DNA of 19,268 bases, taken from assembly GCA_016872125.1 (NCBI GenBank), contig VHBD01000011.1, positions 1 to 19,268 of the forward strand. The letters run 5' to 3'. The number at the start of each line of letters is the position of its first letter. The first letter of the stretch is position 1. A program made the position numbers and the translations under genes. The DNA comes from Sphingomonadales bacterium. Lineage in GTDB: Bacteria; Bacteroidota; Bacteroidia; UBA7662. Shown here piece after piece: positions 7,130 through 15,472 of the stretch. The notes beneath the pieces are model-generated. The model did no database searches and was not told the origin of the DNA. It saw only the letters and a list, made by a program, of their open reading frames with translations.

Positions 7130-10100
7130 CTAACGAGAATCGGTCTTGTTAAAATTTCCTTGCAGGATTTCGATGGCTGCCTCGGATAAGCGTGTACCGG
7201 GACCGAAAACAGATTGGACACCAGCCAGCTTGAGAGGTTCATAATCCTCCGGCGGAACAACACCACCCACGACCACCTGTATATGGTCGGCTTGAAGATG
7301 GTGCAAAGCTTGCATGAGGGCCGGAATCAAGGTCAAATGTCCCGCGGCCAAGGAGGAAACACCCACCCAATGGACGTCATTCTCGACCGCTTGTTTGGCA
7401 CATTCTTCCGGGGTTTGGAACAAAGGCCCCAGGTCCACATCAAATCCCAGGTCCGCAAATCCTGTGGCGATAATTTTGGCTCCACGGTCGTGACCATCTT
7501 GGCCCAGTTTAGCCACCAGGATTCGAGGCCTTCTACCTTGTCGGCTTTCAAAGGCCTCGACCGCTATACGCGCCGATTCAAACGAAGGATCGTTCATGAT
7601 TTGACGGGCATAAACCCCTTGCAAAGTAAAAGGCTTGGCGGTATATCTGCCAAACGCCAACTCAAGAGCCGAGGAAATTTCACCCAAGGAAGCTCTTTCC
7701 AGAGCCGCTTCCACGGCCAAATCCATAAGCCCATAGCCAGCGTTCGGTACCGCCTGACCTTGGGCCTGCAATTCGCCAGCCATCTTCATTCGAAGGGCAC
7801 ATTCGGTCAAGGCATCTAGGCAATGTTGCACTCGTTTGGAATCGCGGGTTACGCGGAGATGTTCCAACGAGGCCTTTTGGTTCGCAAATACCGCTTGATG
7901 ATCCACCTTGAGCAAGGGAATATCCAGGGATGAAGCCGATTCCGGCATGTGGTAGGCATTCACGCCCACGATAATTTCCGCAGCCGTATCGATACGGGCC
8001 TGTTTGATGGCAGCGGCTTCCTCGATGCGCCGTTTGGGCAATGAACTTTCCATGGCTCGAGTCATCCCCCCTGATTCTTCAATTTCTTGGATTCGAATCA
8101 AGGCTCCTCGGACCAAATCTTGTGTTCGTTGTTCCAACAAAAAAGATCCACCCATAGGATCCACCCATTGACATAACCCGGATTCCCGTTGCAAGAACAA
8201 TTGGGTATCTCTGGCGATTTTGGCGGAATAATCGGTGGGGAGCGCAATAGCTTCGTCAAGTGCATTGGTGTGCAGGCTTTGGGTTCCCCCCAAGACCGCG
8301 GACAAGGCTTCGACACAGGTTCTGGTGATGTTGTTGTAAGGATCCTGCCGAGTCAAGCTCCATCCGGAGGTCTGGCAATGGGTACGCAAGGCCATGGACT
8401 TGGGATCCTTGGCCCCAAATTCCCTGGTGATTCTGGACCATAACAACCTGCCCGCGCGGAGCTTGGCGATTTCGCTCACAAAATCCATTCCTGTTGCCCA
8501 AAAGAAGGATAACCTTGGAGCAAAATCATCGATATCAAGACCCGCCTGCATTCCGTATCGCAGATATTCCATGCCATCGGCAAGGGTATAGGCCAATTCC
8601 AATTCGGCAGGAGCCCCCGCTTCGTGCATATGGTAGCCGGAAATGCTGATGGAATTAAACTTCGGCATTTTCTTGGAGCAATACCTAAAAACCTCTGCAA
8701 TAATTTGCATGGAGTATGCAGGAGGATAGATGTAGGTGTTGCGAACCATGAACTCCTTGAGGATATCGTTCTGGATTGTTCCCGTGAGCTTATCCGGGGA
8801 TACCCCACTTTCTTGGGCCGCGGCAACAAAGAAGGCCAAAACCGGAACAACGGCCCCGTTCATGGTCATGCTTACCGACAATTGGTCCAAGGGCAAATCC
8901 TTGAATAAACATTTCATGTCCTCGATCGAATCAATAGCAACGCCAGCCTTCCCAACGTCAGCTACAGCTCGTGGGTGATCCGAATCATAGCCTCGATGGG
9001 TCGGTAAATCGAAGGCAACCGAGAGACCCTTTTGGCCAGCTGCCAAATTTCGTTTGTAAAAGGCATTGGAATCCGACGCGGTACTAAAGCCTGCGTATTG
9101 CCTTACGGTCCATGGCCTTTGGGTGTACATGCTCGCATAGGGTCCTCGCACATAGGGTGCAGTACCGGATTCCCAATTTGGAACAAGGGCGTTTGGAGTC
9201 CCCTGTATTTTGGCGGCAACCTGCTTGATCCAAGGATAGGCGGTGATGGATGCATCTTTGGGCAGGAGGGTGGATTCCGTTGCAGCAAGACGCCACTTCA
9301 ACCAAGCAAAAGCGCCACCTTGGTTTTGAATTTGGGCCAAAACTTCTGAAATGGACTCCCATGCGGCTTTCTCCAAGACACCCACCGTAGCCGCACCTCG
9401 GACCATGCCAATGGACTTGGCCAACATGGCTTCATCCCGTAACAATAGTTGCAAATTCCGAGGTATACGACGTCGATCGTCACTGGAAATTCCTTTCAAA
9501 GTACCATTCAGGTCCGGGAGAAAAATAGTGTTTGCACCACCAATGGCAGACGATAGTACTGCCATAGACATACCCAACAGTTCACGGGAACCTTCGAGCC
9601 CTTCTTTACCCTCCAATCTTGGTCTGGCCATATGCCGAACAGTCAGGGAGGAAGGACATAACTCCTTAAAGGCCTTTCCAACAACTGCTTGCAAAGCAAT
9701 CTCTTCCATCAACTTAACCCCTGGACAACGTTCTACCGCAAGGGGCGGAAGGGGCTCACCCTTGCCCCAGGTTTCCAACCAGTCCGCGGTCATGGTTAAA
9801 ATCACCGCAATGGTCTCCCAAGACTGCAATCCAACCTTCAACAAAGCTTCTTCCCTGAACAAAACAGGAGATGCCTTTGGAAACTTCCTAGCATGGTTAA
9901 CGGCTTTCTGCACCGATTCACGCAAGGTAGCCTGATATTCCGAAACACTTGAAGCGTTTAACAAGGAATTGCATCCCCACAATTCACCCTGTAATTCCAA
10001 TTCCGATGGAACAACATCGCTTTTTAAGCACCAATGCTCCCACAATTTCAAGGAGGATTCGTAGTCCCAATCGCGGAAATCGGCCAATAAATAATTCCAA

Positions 10101-10507
10101 CCTATACCTACGGAGGCAGCCATAAACTCGGAAATCGTTGGCAGGTCACCCACCAAGGCTAAAGCATCTGCCCCTCCATCCAATGCCTCCTGAATCAAGG
10201 AGGACAAGGAACCTTGGTTGCATGAAATTAACGACCCAATTCGCCAACCTTCATTGGGTCTATGGGTTGTCAAAGACTCAGATACTTCCACTTTATCTGA
10301 CTCCAAAGAGGTCGCTGCGGATTCAGAAAAAGCCGAGTAGGCAGGTACCAATTTATTTTGGTAACATATATTATATTGTACGCCCTGATCCTTGCACTCC
10401 TTATCCCATAACCTACCCCAATCATGCGAGGCATTTACCTCAAAATCATCGGCTTCCCATGAATGGAGGAGACGATCATAAAAATCTTCACTAAGTTTTG
10501 GATTCAT
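7130..10507 (-). CDS. methylmalonyl-CoA mutase, fused small-subunit-like and large catalytic subunits
   Basis: Adenosylcobalamin enzyme interconverting (R)-methylmalonyl-CoA and succinyl-CoA (propionate pathway). The 1125-aa frame is far longer than a typical ~715-aa large subunit. Residues about 1-405 resemble the small non-catalytic subunit: VLSSAIGGANTIFLPDLNG near 317 and RIPRNLQLLLRDEA near 347 align with small-subunit motifs, but the B12-binding part is absent. From about 447 the large subunit begins: GTAPYVRGPYASMY, then RPWTVRQYAGFSTA near 464 and FDLPTHRGYDSD near 499. The active-site Tyr625-His626 lie in SGYHMHEAGA. The C-terminal B12 domain (about 993-1118) has the DGHDRG motif at 1004-1009, with His1006 as the expected cobalt ligand, and GGVVPPEDY near 1081. 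No stop or frameshift separates the halves. The ATG at 10507 is the only sensible start. It lies between nfu and meaB, with gaps of 41 and 31 bases. Confidence 0.93.
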   Translation of the reverse strand: MNPKLSEDFYDRLLHSWEADDFEVNASHDWGRLWDKECKDQGVQYNICYQNKLVPAYSAFSESAATSLESDKVEVSESLTTHRPNEGWRIGSLISCNQGSLSSLIQEALDGGADALALVGDLPTISEFMAASVGIGWNYLLADFRDWDYESSLKLWEHWCLKSDVVPSELELQGELWGCNSLLNASSVSEYQATLRESVQKAVNHARKFPKASPVLFREEALLKVGLQSWETIAVILTMTADWLETWGKGEPLPPLAVERCPGVKLMEEIALQAVVGKAFKELCPSSLTVRHMARPRLEGKEGLEGSRELLGMSMAVLSSAIGGANTIFLPDLNGTLKGISSDDRRRIPRNLQLLLRDEAMLAKSIGMVRGAATVGVLEKAAWESISEVLAQIQNQGGAFAWLKWRLAATESTLLPKDASITAYPWIKQVAAKIQGTPNALVPNWESGTAPYVRGPYASMYTQRPWTVRQYAGFSTASDSNAFYKRNLAAGQKGLSVAFDLPTHRGYDSDHPRAVADVGKAGVAIDSIEDMKCLFKDLPLDQLSVSMTMNGAVVPVLAFFVAAAQESGVSPDKLTGTIQNDILKEFMVRNTYIYPPAYSMQIIAEVFRYCSKKMPKFNSISISGYHMHEAGAPAELELAYTLADGMEYLRYGMQAGLDIDDFAPRLSFFWATGMDFVSEIAKLRAGRLLWSRITREFGAKDPKSMALRTHCQTSGWSLTRQDPYNNITRTCVEALSAVLGGTQSLHTNALDEAIALPTDYSAKIARDTQLFLQRESGLCQWVDPMGGSFLLEQRTQDLVRGALIRIQEIEESGGMTRAMESSLPKRRIEEAAAIKQARIDTAAEIIVGVNAYHMPESASSLDIPLLKVDHQAVFANQKASLEHLRVTRDSKRVQHCLDALTECALRMKMAGELQAQGQAVPNAGYGLMDLAVEAALERASLGEISSALELAFGRYTAKPFTLQGVYARQIMNDPSFESARIAVEAFESRQGRRPRILVAKLGQDGHDRGAKIIATGFADLGFDVDLGPLFQTPEECAKQAVENDVHWVGVSSLAAGHLTLIPALMQALHHLQADHIQVVVGGVVPPEDYEPLKLAGVQSVFGPGTRLSEAAIEILQGNFNKTDSR

Positions 10508-10518
10508 CCCTTATGAAG

Positions 10519-10535
10519 AAAAGCCGTAAGCTTTT
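10519..10535. repeat. short inverted repeat in the nfu-mutase gap
   Basis: AAAAGC (10519-10524) and GCTTTT (10530-10535) form a perfect 6-base inverted repeat around a 5-base loop, 12 bases before the mutase start codon on the minus strand. In the transcript it could form a small A-U-rich hairpin near the ribosome-binding region. It has no following U-run, so it is not a convincing terminator. It may be chance. Confidence 0.3.
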
Positions 10536-10548
10536 GGTTTGACGCAGG

Positions 10549-11211
10549 TTAATCCGCAACGACTTCCTTCACTTCCGGAACCATTCGCCTCAGAAGATTT
10601 TCAATTCCGGCCTTGAGGGTTAGCGAAGCGGAGGGACAACCGTTGCATGCGCCACGCAGCACGACCTTGACAAGGCCCGATTCAGGGTTGAACGACTTGA
10701 ACTGGATGGCGCCCCCATCTTGTTCTACAGCAGGTTGTATATAATCCTTTAGGATTTCTTCGATTTTGGATTCAATCTGTGGATTACGTTGGAAACTAAC
10801 CCCTACAGGGTCGTTGGCCAAAGATTCATCCACATCATTTTCAAGACGGGTCACCACGTTACTGCTTGCATCAATGGCCAAGGAAGATCCATGAATTTCC
10901 CATAAGGCTTTATCCACTAAAGGCAAATCGGATTGCAGGTAATGGATCATGAAATCCCTCAAGACCGCAGTGAGATCAGACCATTCTGCATAGGGCTGTC
11001 GCGTCAAGGAAACGAACGAATTGGAAATCATGACCGAAACAATTTCTTCGAACTCCAGCAATCTGGATCCCAATGGGCTCAATCCAAGATCGTTGGAACG
11101 GTTTATCTCCAACAAATGCCCAGGCAATAAAGCCCTGTTGGTGATCAATTTGATCACTGTTGGGTTCGGCGTGGATTCCGCAAAAACTTGGATGGGCTCA
11201 ACCTGACTCAT
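10549..11211 (-). CDS. Nfu-type Fe-S cluster carrier protein
   Basis: NifU-like scaffold/carrier that binds a 4Fe-4S cluster and delivers it to apo-proteins in the cytoplasm. The 220-aa protein has an N-terminal Nfu_N domain (about 8-95, starting with the typical STPNPTVIKLITNR) and a C-terminal NifU domain (about 147-215). The latter carries the DGGAIQF segment and the cluster ligands Cys189 and Cys192 in GACNGCPSA. I chose the ATG at 11211, which overlaps the accC stop as ATGA (11208-11211), the classic form of translational coupling. A TTG four codons upstream (11223) also keeps the frame open but is less likely. It is followed 41 bases later by the mutase gene. Methylmalonyl-CoA mutase is not an Fe-S enzyme, so there is no evident functional link. 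Confidence 0.9.
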   Translation of the reverse strand: MSQVEPIQVFAESTPNPTVIKLITNRALLPGHLLEINRSNDLGLSPLGSRLLEFEEIVSVMISNSFVSLTRQPYAEWSDLTAVLRDFMIHYLQSDLPLVDKALWEIHGSSLAIDASSNVVTRLENDVDESLANDPVGVSFQRNPQIESKIEEILKDYIQPAVEQDGGAIQFKSFNPESGLVKVVLRGACNGCPSASLTLKAGIENLLRRMVPEVKEVVAD

Positions 11212-12545
11212 GACATTTTCCAATGATTCAAATACTGAGTATTGAAATTTCCGGAAAGAAAATTAGGGTCTTTAAGCATTTTTTGATGAAAGGGGATAGT
11301 CGTTTTCACACCTTCCACAACAAATTCAGAGAGTGCTCTTTCCATGGTCGCAATGGCTTCTTCCCTGGTTTGGGCCACGGTAATTAATTTGGCAATCATG
11401 GAATCGTAATAAGGTGGTATAACATAACCCGAATAAATATGGGTGTCAACACGGACACCATGACCTCCAGGGACATGCAAAGTGGTAATTTTGCCTGGGG
11501 AAGGCCTAAAATCATTGTAAGGATCTTCTGCATTAATCCGGCACTCGATGGCGTGCATTTTGGGAACATAACTTTTGCCTGAGATCGGTATTCCCGCGGA
11601 TACTTTAATTTGTTCTTTGATAAGATCATAATCGATAACTTCCTCGGTCACCGGATGCTCCACCTGGATTCGGGTGTTCATCTCCATGAAATAAAAGTTA
11701 CGGTACTTATCCACCAAAAACTCTATAGTACCTGCGCCTTCGTATTGAACAGCCATTGCACCTCGAACTGCGGCCTCTCCCATTAGGGTTCGTAGCTCAT
11801 CGGTCATGAACGGCGAAGGAGATTCTTCGATCAACTTCTGGTGCCTACGTTGAATAGAACAATCGCGTTCGCTAAGATGGCATGCCTTACCAAATTGGTC
11901 GCCAACGACTTGGATTTCGATATGCCGAGGCTCTTCGATGTACTTCTCCATGTACAACCCATCGTTCCCAAAGGCCGCGGCCGCTTCCATGCGAGCCGAT
12001 TCCATTGCAGGAACAAGCTCTTCTTCTTTCCAAATCACCCTCATTCCCCTACCCCCACCGCCAGCGGTTGCCTTCACGATCACAGGGTATCCAATTTCTT
12101 TGGCAAGGGCTTTGGCTTCAGCGTCCGAACTCAACAAACCATCGGATCCAGGGACCGTGGGTACACCTGCCTTTTTCATGGTTTCTTTGGCGGTGATTTT
12201 GTCGCCCATGCTCCGAATGGCTTCAGGCGTTGGTCCAATAAACTTAATGTTATAATCCCTACAGACCTCAGCGAAACGAGCGTTTTCGGAGAGAAAACCA
12301 TACCCAGGATGAACCGCATCCGCGTTGGTGATCTCTGCAGCCGCAAGGATCTGTTGAATATTGAGGTAGGAATCAGCTGATTTGGGAGGGCCAATGCACA
12401 CGGCCTCGTCCGCAAAACGAACATGAAGACTGTCCCTGTCCGCTGTGGAGTATACCGCTACGGTTTGAATGCCCATCTCTTTGCAGGTACGAATAATTCG
12501 CAATGCAATTTCACCACGATTGGCGATGAGAATTTTCTTGAACAC
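11208..12545 (-). CDS. accC: biotin carboxylase subunit of acetyl-CoA carboxylase
   Basis: ATP-grasp enzyme that carboxylates biotin on AccB with bicarbonate, the first half of malonyl-CoA synthesis. The 445 aa match the family length of about 450. Visible motifs are FKKILIANRGEIALRI at the N-terminus, VHPGYGFLSEN near 78, the ATP-binding glycine loop KATAGGGGRGMR at 158-169, HQKLIEE at 235-241, and EMNTRIQVEHPVTE at 288-301, which contains the catalytic Glu/Arg cluster. accB lies 9 bases upstream, and the stop overlaps the nfu start by 4 bases. The carboxyltransferase subunits AccA and AccD are not in the window. Given the mutase genes downstream, the subunit might also serve a propionyl-CoA carboxylase, but the fabH-efp-accB-accC order favours the acetyl-CoA role. 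Confidence 0.94.
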   Translation of the reverse strand: MFKKILIANRGEIALRIIRTCKEMGIQTVAVYSTADRDSLHVRFADEAVCIGPPKSADSYLNIQQILAAAEITNADAVHPGYGFLSENARFAEVCRDYNIKFIGPTPEAIRSMGDKITAKETMKKAGVPTVPGSDGLLSSDAEAKALAKEIGYPVIVKATAGGGGRGMRVIWKEEELVPAMESARMEAAAAFGNDGLYMEKYIEEPRHIEIQVVGDQFGKACHLSERDCSIQRRHQKLIEESPSPFMTDELRTLMGEAAVRGAMAVQYEGAGTIEFLVDKYRNFYFMEMNTRIQVEHPVTEEVIDYDLIKEQIKVSAGIPISGKSYVPKMHAIECRINAEDPYNDFRPSPGKITTLHVPGGHGVRVDTHIYSGYVIPPYYDSMIAKLITVAQTREEAIATMERALSEFVVEGVKTTIPFHQKMLKDPNFLSGNFNTQYLNHWKMS

Positions 12546-12554
12546 GGCAGGTAA

Positions 12555-13046
12555 TTAGGATTGTGCAATCACAAACAATGGCTGATCGAATTCAACCGGT
12601 GCAGAATTCTCTGCAAGAATTTCCATAACCGTTCCACCAAATTCAGCTTCGATTTCGTTGAACAATTTCATGGCTTCTATGATGCATAGCGTCTGCCCTG
12701 TTTGGACCTTATCCCCCACTTTCACAAAGGCTTCCTTGTCAGGTCCAGCTGAACGATAGAAGGTACCCACCATCGGCGCTTTGACCATGGTGCCTGATGG
12801 AGTGGATGATCCCGCGTTATTCGATGTTGCCAAGGCCGGTTCAGCAGCAGGGATCATCGAAGGTACCGAGGCCGACATCATGGGAGCAACAGGAGCTGTT
12901 GCGGGTGCGATGGCAGAAACCTGGGATCCAGGCATCGATGACCGCGTTTTGATATGAATTTTGAAACCTTCTTTCTCGATTTCCACTTCTGAAACCCCCG
13001 ATTTGGAGACAAAACGGATTAATTCTTGAATTTCTTTGATTTCCAT
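12555..13046 (-). CDS. accB: biotin carboxyl carrier protein of acetyl-CoA carboxylase
   Basis: Carries the covalently bound biotin that shuttles carboxylate between AccC and the carboxyltransferase. The 163-aa protein has a short N-terminal dimerisation region (1-35, MEIKEIQELIRFVSKSGVSE) and a flexible Ala/Pro/Ser/Met-rich linker (about 36-85). The biotinyl domain (about 86-163) starts at VKAPMVGTFYRS, with the biotinylated Lys127 in the EAMK motif and the protruding-thumb segment before it (RSAGPDKEAFVKVGD). The start ATG is at 13046. accC follows after 9 bases, as in most bacteria; efp lies 41 bases upstream. Cotranscription with accC is near certain. Confidence 0.95.
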   Translation of the reverse strand: MEIKEIQELIRFVSKSGVSEVEIEKEGFKIHIKTRSSMPGSQVSAIAPATAPVAPMMSASVPSMIPAAEPALATSNNAGSSTPSGTMVKAPMVGTFYRSAGPDKEAFVKVGDKVQTGQTLCIIEAMKLFNEIEAEFGGTVMEILAENSAPVEFDQPLFVIAQS

Positions 13047-13087
13047 AACGTTGCTTTTGAAAAGATAACAGACTAAACTTAACGAAT

Positions 13088-13654
13088 CTACTTCACCCTT
13101 TCCACATAATCGCCAGTACGGGTGTCGATTTTGATCTTATCGCCTTGATTCACAAACAAAGGTACCTGAACCGTTGGGCCGTCGTCCACGATTGCCGCTT
13201 TCAAAGCTGTTCCTGAGGCCGTATCGCCACGCAAACCGGGTTCCGTGTAGGTAACCGTCATTTCGATGTGATGGGGCAATTCGCAGGTCAGGACCGATTC
13301 ATCCTCGGTATTCACGAGAACAAGACAAACAGCCCCTTCTTGTAAAAATTGAGGCGAATTAATCTTGAATTCCTCCAAAGAGTTTTGCTCAAACGACTCG
13401 GAATCCATAAAATGGTAACCCAAGTCGTCTTTGTAGATGAATTGATACTCGCGAGTTTCAACGCGAACAGGATCGATCTTGGCCCCTGCGGGAAAAGTGT
13501 TTTCCAGAACCCTTCCGTTGGTCAAGCTCTTGAGTTTGGAACGCACAAAGGCCGCACCTTTGCCGGGTTTGACATGCAGGAATTCAACTACCTGATAAAT
13601 GTCGTTGTTGAACTTGAGGCAAAGGCCGTTGCGAAATTCTGATGTTGATGCCAT
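13088..13654 (-). CDS. efp: translation elongation factor P
   Basis: Binds between the P and E sites of stalled ribosomes and promotes peptide bonds at polyproline stretches. The 188-aa length and three-beta-barrel layout are canonical: a KOW-like N domain (about 1-64), a middle OB domain (about 66-128), and a C-terminal OB domain (about 130-188) with the DTASGTALKAAIVDDG and GDKIKIDTRTGDYVERV signatures. The tip of the first domain reads KPGKGAAF, with Lys32 in the position that is beta-lysylated in Escherichia coli. No epmA/epmB-type modification gene lies in the window. It sits between fabH (17-base gap) and accB, an order common in Bacteroidota. Confidence 0.96.
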   Translation of the reverse strand: MASTSEFRNGLCLKFNNDIYQVVEFLHVKPGKGAAFVRSKLKSLTNGRVLENTFPAGAKIDPVRVETREYQFIYKDDLGYHFMDSESFEQNSLEEFKINSPQFLQEGAVCLVLVNTEDESVLTCELPHHIEMTVTYTEPGLRGDTASGTALKAAIVDDGPTVQVPLFVNQGDKIKIDTRTGDYVERVK

Positions 13655-13671
13655 GCGGATAATGAATTAAA

Positions 13672-14685
13672 TTATGGAGTTGAATACGCCCATTGAAGCC
13701 AAATGGATCCCCAAGTAAATCCCCCACCAAAAGCGGCAAGAATTAAATTATCCCCGGGTTTAAGCTGAGATTCCCATTCCCATAGGCAAATTGGGATGGT
13801 ACCGTTGGTGGTATTGCCGTAGCGATCAATGTTGACCATAACCTTGGACTCCGGAAGACCTGCTCTATCCCTGGTAGCATCAATGATGCGCTTGTTGGCT
13901 TGATGCGGAACCAACCAAGCAACATCGTCCGGCTTTAGTTGGTTTCGTTCCATGATTTCAGCGGCCACATCGGCCATGCCGGTTACTGCAAATTTGAAAA
14001 CCGTTTTCCCTTCTTGATGTAAAAAGTGTTCTCGATTATCCACGGTTTCATGCGAGGCTGGTCTCAGCGATCCTCCGCCCTTCTGGTACAGGTAATGACG
14101 ACCAGAACCGTCACTTTTGAGGAGAATATCCCGGATCCCGAACTCGTTTACGCTGGGCTCAACCAAAACAGCACCCGCTCCATCACCAAAGAGAAAGGCT
14201 GTAGCTCGATCTTCCAGGTTAATGATGGAGGTCATTTTGTCGGCTCCCACGACAACTACCCTGCGAAATCTACCGGATTCGACAAAGGCCGTGGCGGTAC
14301 TCAGCCCATAAAGGAAACCTGAGCAGGCAGCGGATAGATCGTAACCTACCGCATTATGGGCGCCAATTTTATCTGAAATAATGTTGGCAGTAGCAGGGAA
14401 CAACATATCCGGCGTCGCCGTGCAACAAATAATCAAATCAATATCGAGAGGACTCATGCCCTTTTTGGCAAGCAAGCCTTTGACCGCTTCTACCCCCAAA
14501 TCCGAGGAGGCAAGGGAATCGTCTTGCAACCATCGACGCTCACGTATCCCGGAACGCGTGTAAATCCACTCGTCCGTTGTGTCGATATACCGAGTTAAAT
14601 CCTGGTTGGTGACCACATGAGGTGGCACCCAAGCATGAACGCCGGTGATGGCCGCCATCACGGTAGGCGATAAATTGGAGGTCAT
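13672..14685 (-). CDS. fabH: 3-oxoacyl-[acyl-carrier-protein] synthase III
   Basis: Starts type II fatty-acid synthesis by condensing an acyl-CoA with malonyl-ACP. The 337-aa thiolase-fold protein has the nucleophile Cys121 in DLSAACSGFLYGL, His261 in PHQANKRIID (also the ACP-docking segment) and Asn291 in YGNTTNGTIP, completing the Cys-His-Asn triad. The N-terminal half carries TDEWIYTRSGIRERR and CTATPDMLFPATA. The C-terminus GAFGGGFTWGS-like region (AAFGGGFTWGSIWLQW) is complete. I list the ATG at 14685 (MTSNLSPTV), 14 bases after the rpmF stop. The in-frame ATG at 14658 (MAAITGVHAWVPP) would give a more typical FabH N-terminus, so the start is open. The first 16 bases around the ATG at 14685 are identical to those of pdxA. 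Confidence 0.95.
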   Translation of the reverse strand: MTSNLSPTVMAAITGVHAWVPPHVVTNQDLTRYIDTTDEWIYTRSGIRERRWLQDDSLASSDLGVEAVKGLLAKKGMSPLDIDLIICCTATPDMLFPATANIISDKIGAHNAVGYDLSAACSGFLYGLSTATAFVESGRFRRVVVVGADKMTSIINLEDRATAFLFGDGAGAVLVEPSVNEFGIRDILLKSDGSGRHYLYQKGGGSLRPASHETVDNREHFLHQEGKTVFKFAVTGMADVAAEIMERNQLKPDDVAWLVPHQANKRIIDATRDRAGLPESKVMVNIDRYGNTTNGTIPICLWEWESQLKPGDNLILAAFGGGFTWGSIWLQWAYSTP

Positions 14686-14686
14686 T
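14671..14686 (-). repeat. 16-base direct repeat copy at the fabH start
   Basis: AATGACCTCCAATTTA on the minus strand, covering the fabH ATG (14683-14685) and the codons for MTSNL. It is identical, in sequence and in position relative to the start codon, to 16550-16565 at pdxA. It may be a shared translation-initiation segment or chance. Confidence 0.6.
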
Positions 14687-14699
14687 ATGACCGAAGCAA

Positions 14700-14885
14700 T
14701 TACGCTTGGGTATCGATAACGACCTTACCCTTGTAATACATTTTGCCTTCGAACCAATGAGCCCTATGAAAAAGATGAGGCTGGCCGGTTGTTGGGCAGG
14801 TTGCCAGGGTTGCCAAGGCAGCATGGTCGTTGGCGCGGCGCTTATCACGGCGACTTCTGGAATGGCGGTGTTTAGGATTTGGCAT
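14700..14885 (-). CDS. rpmF: 50S ribosomal protein L32
   Basis: Small basic protein of the large ribosomal subunit. The 61-aa product has the diagnostic N-terminus MPNPKHRHSRSRRDKRRA and the Bacteroidota-style body CPTTGQPHLFHRAHWFEGKM with YYKGKVVI at the end. It lacks the four-cysteine zinc-ribbon of other L32 forms; only one Cys remains. The start ATG at 14885 is 2 bases after the stop of the DUF177 gene, and fabH follows 14 bases downstream. DUF177-rpmF-fabH is a widely conserved order, which implies coupled control of ribosome and lipid synthesis. Confidence 0.96.
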   Translation of the reverse strand: MPNPKHRHSRSRRDKRRANDHAALATLATCPTTGQPHLFHRAHWFEGKMYYKGKVVIDTQA

Positions 14886-14887
14886 GG

Positions 14888-15424
14888 CTATTGAAAATTA
14901 ACATGTTTGAGGCTATCCCAACGCGGATCGGTGGGGACGTTATCGGAAGTTTGGTAGGTGAGCAGACCTTGTTCAGACCAAGGTTCTTGGGATTGGCATG
15001 GCAGAGCAGCCTCATCGCATACCGCTCGGAGCGGATAATGCAAGTGTATGCTCTCGTAAATGAATTGAGCCACATTCCAGAAAATTTCTCCACTTGGCAA
15101 AACGAGAATTTCGTCTGAATCAAGCTCCGAAACGCTGTCGCTGCATTGGACAACGAGGTGTGATTCGTCTTGGATTGGCCATCCCAAAGGCTCCAAACAG
15201 CGGGCGCAACCGACTTGCACGCTCCCTTGCGAACGAAAGTTGCAGTCCAATCGAGCCCCCATGCGCTGAATTTGCAGGTCGACCTGGATTTGAGCCTCGG
15301 TGATCAAAGAGGCCTCAAAAAGCCGAAAAAAATCCCCCTTCAACGCAAAGGAATAGCGATGCTCCCCGTTAGGCATGGCCTGCAGGGGGATATCGTAAGC
15401 AGCAAAAGGGCTATGGGCCTTCAT
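14888..15424 (-). CDS. DUF177 (YceD-like) domain protein
   Basis: Conserved bacterial protein of the DUF177/YceD family, nearly always encoded just before rpmF and linked to ribosomal RNA metabolism in plants and bacteria; its biochemical role is not settled. The 178-aa product has the cysteine pairs that mark the family: Cys73 and Cys76 in QVGCARCLEP, and Cys136 and Cys143 in AVCDEAALPC, which together could hold a metal. The acidic middle ends in the conserved pre-C-terminal DPRWDSLKHV. The stop (TAG at 14888-14890) is 2 bases before the rpmF ATG. The upstream gene pdxA ends 48 bases before its start, so a minor internal promoter is possible, though I see no clear box. Confidence 0.9.
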   Translation of the reverse strand: MKAHSPFAAYDIPLQAMPNGEHRYSFALKGDFFRLFEASLITEAQIQVDLQIQRMGARLDCNFRSQGSVQVGCARCLEPLGWPIQDESHLVVQCSDSVSELDSDEILVLPSGEIFWNVAQFIYESIHLHYPLRAVCDEAALPCQSQEPWSEQGLLTYQTSDNVPTDPRWDSLKHVNFQ

Positions 15425-15472
15425 ATCAGGGCCGCAAAAATACGCAAAATTTGGGGCTTTAAGCCTTCAAGC

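Noticed and set aside
7214..9935. Several long plus-strand frames (up to about 200 aa) opposite the mutase and at 6220-6843 opposite meaB
   Set aside because: They give low-complexity, unrecognisable proteins and mirror the codon bias of real minus-strand genes; no start signals or spacing fit.
11209..11223. TTG start at 11223 for the Nfu protein
   Set aside because: The ATG at 11211 gives an ATGA overlap with accC and the usual N-terminus; the extra four residues are not conserved in character.
13060..13086. Promoter-like TATCTTTT upstream of accB on the minus strand
   Set aside because: The nearest -33-like TTCG is only 15 bases away and both boxes are imperfect, so an internal promoter cannot be supported.
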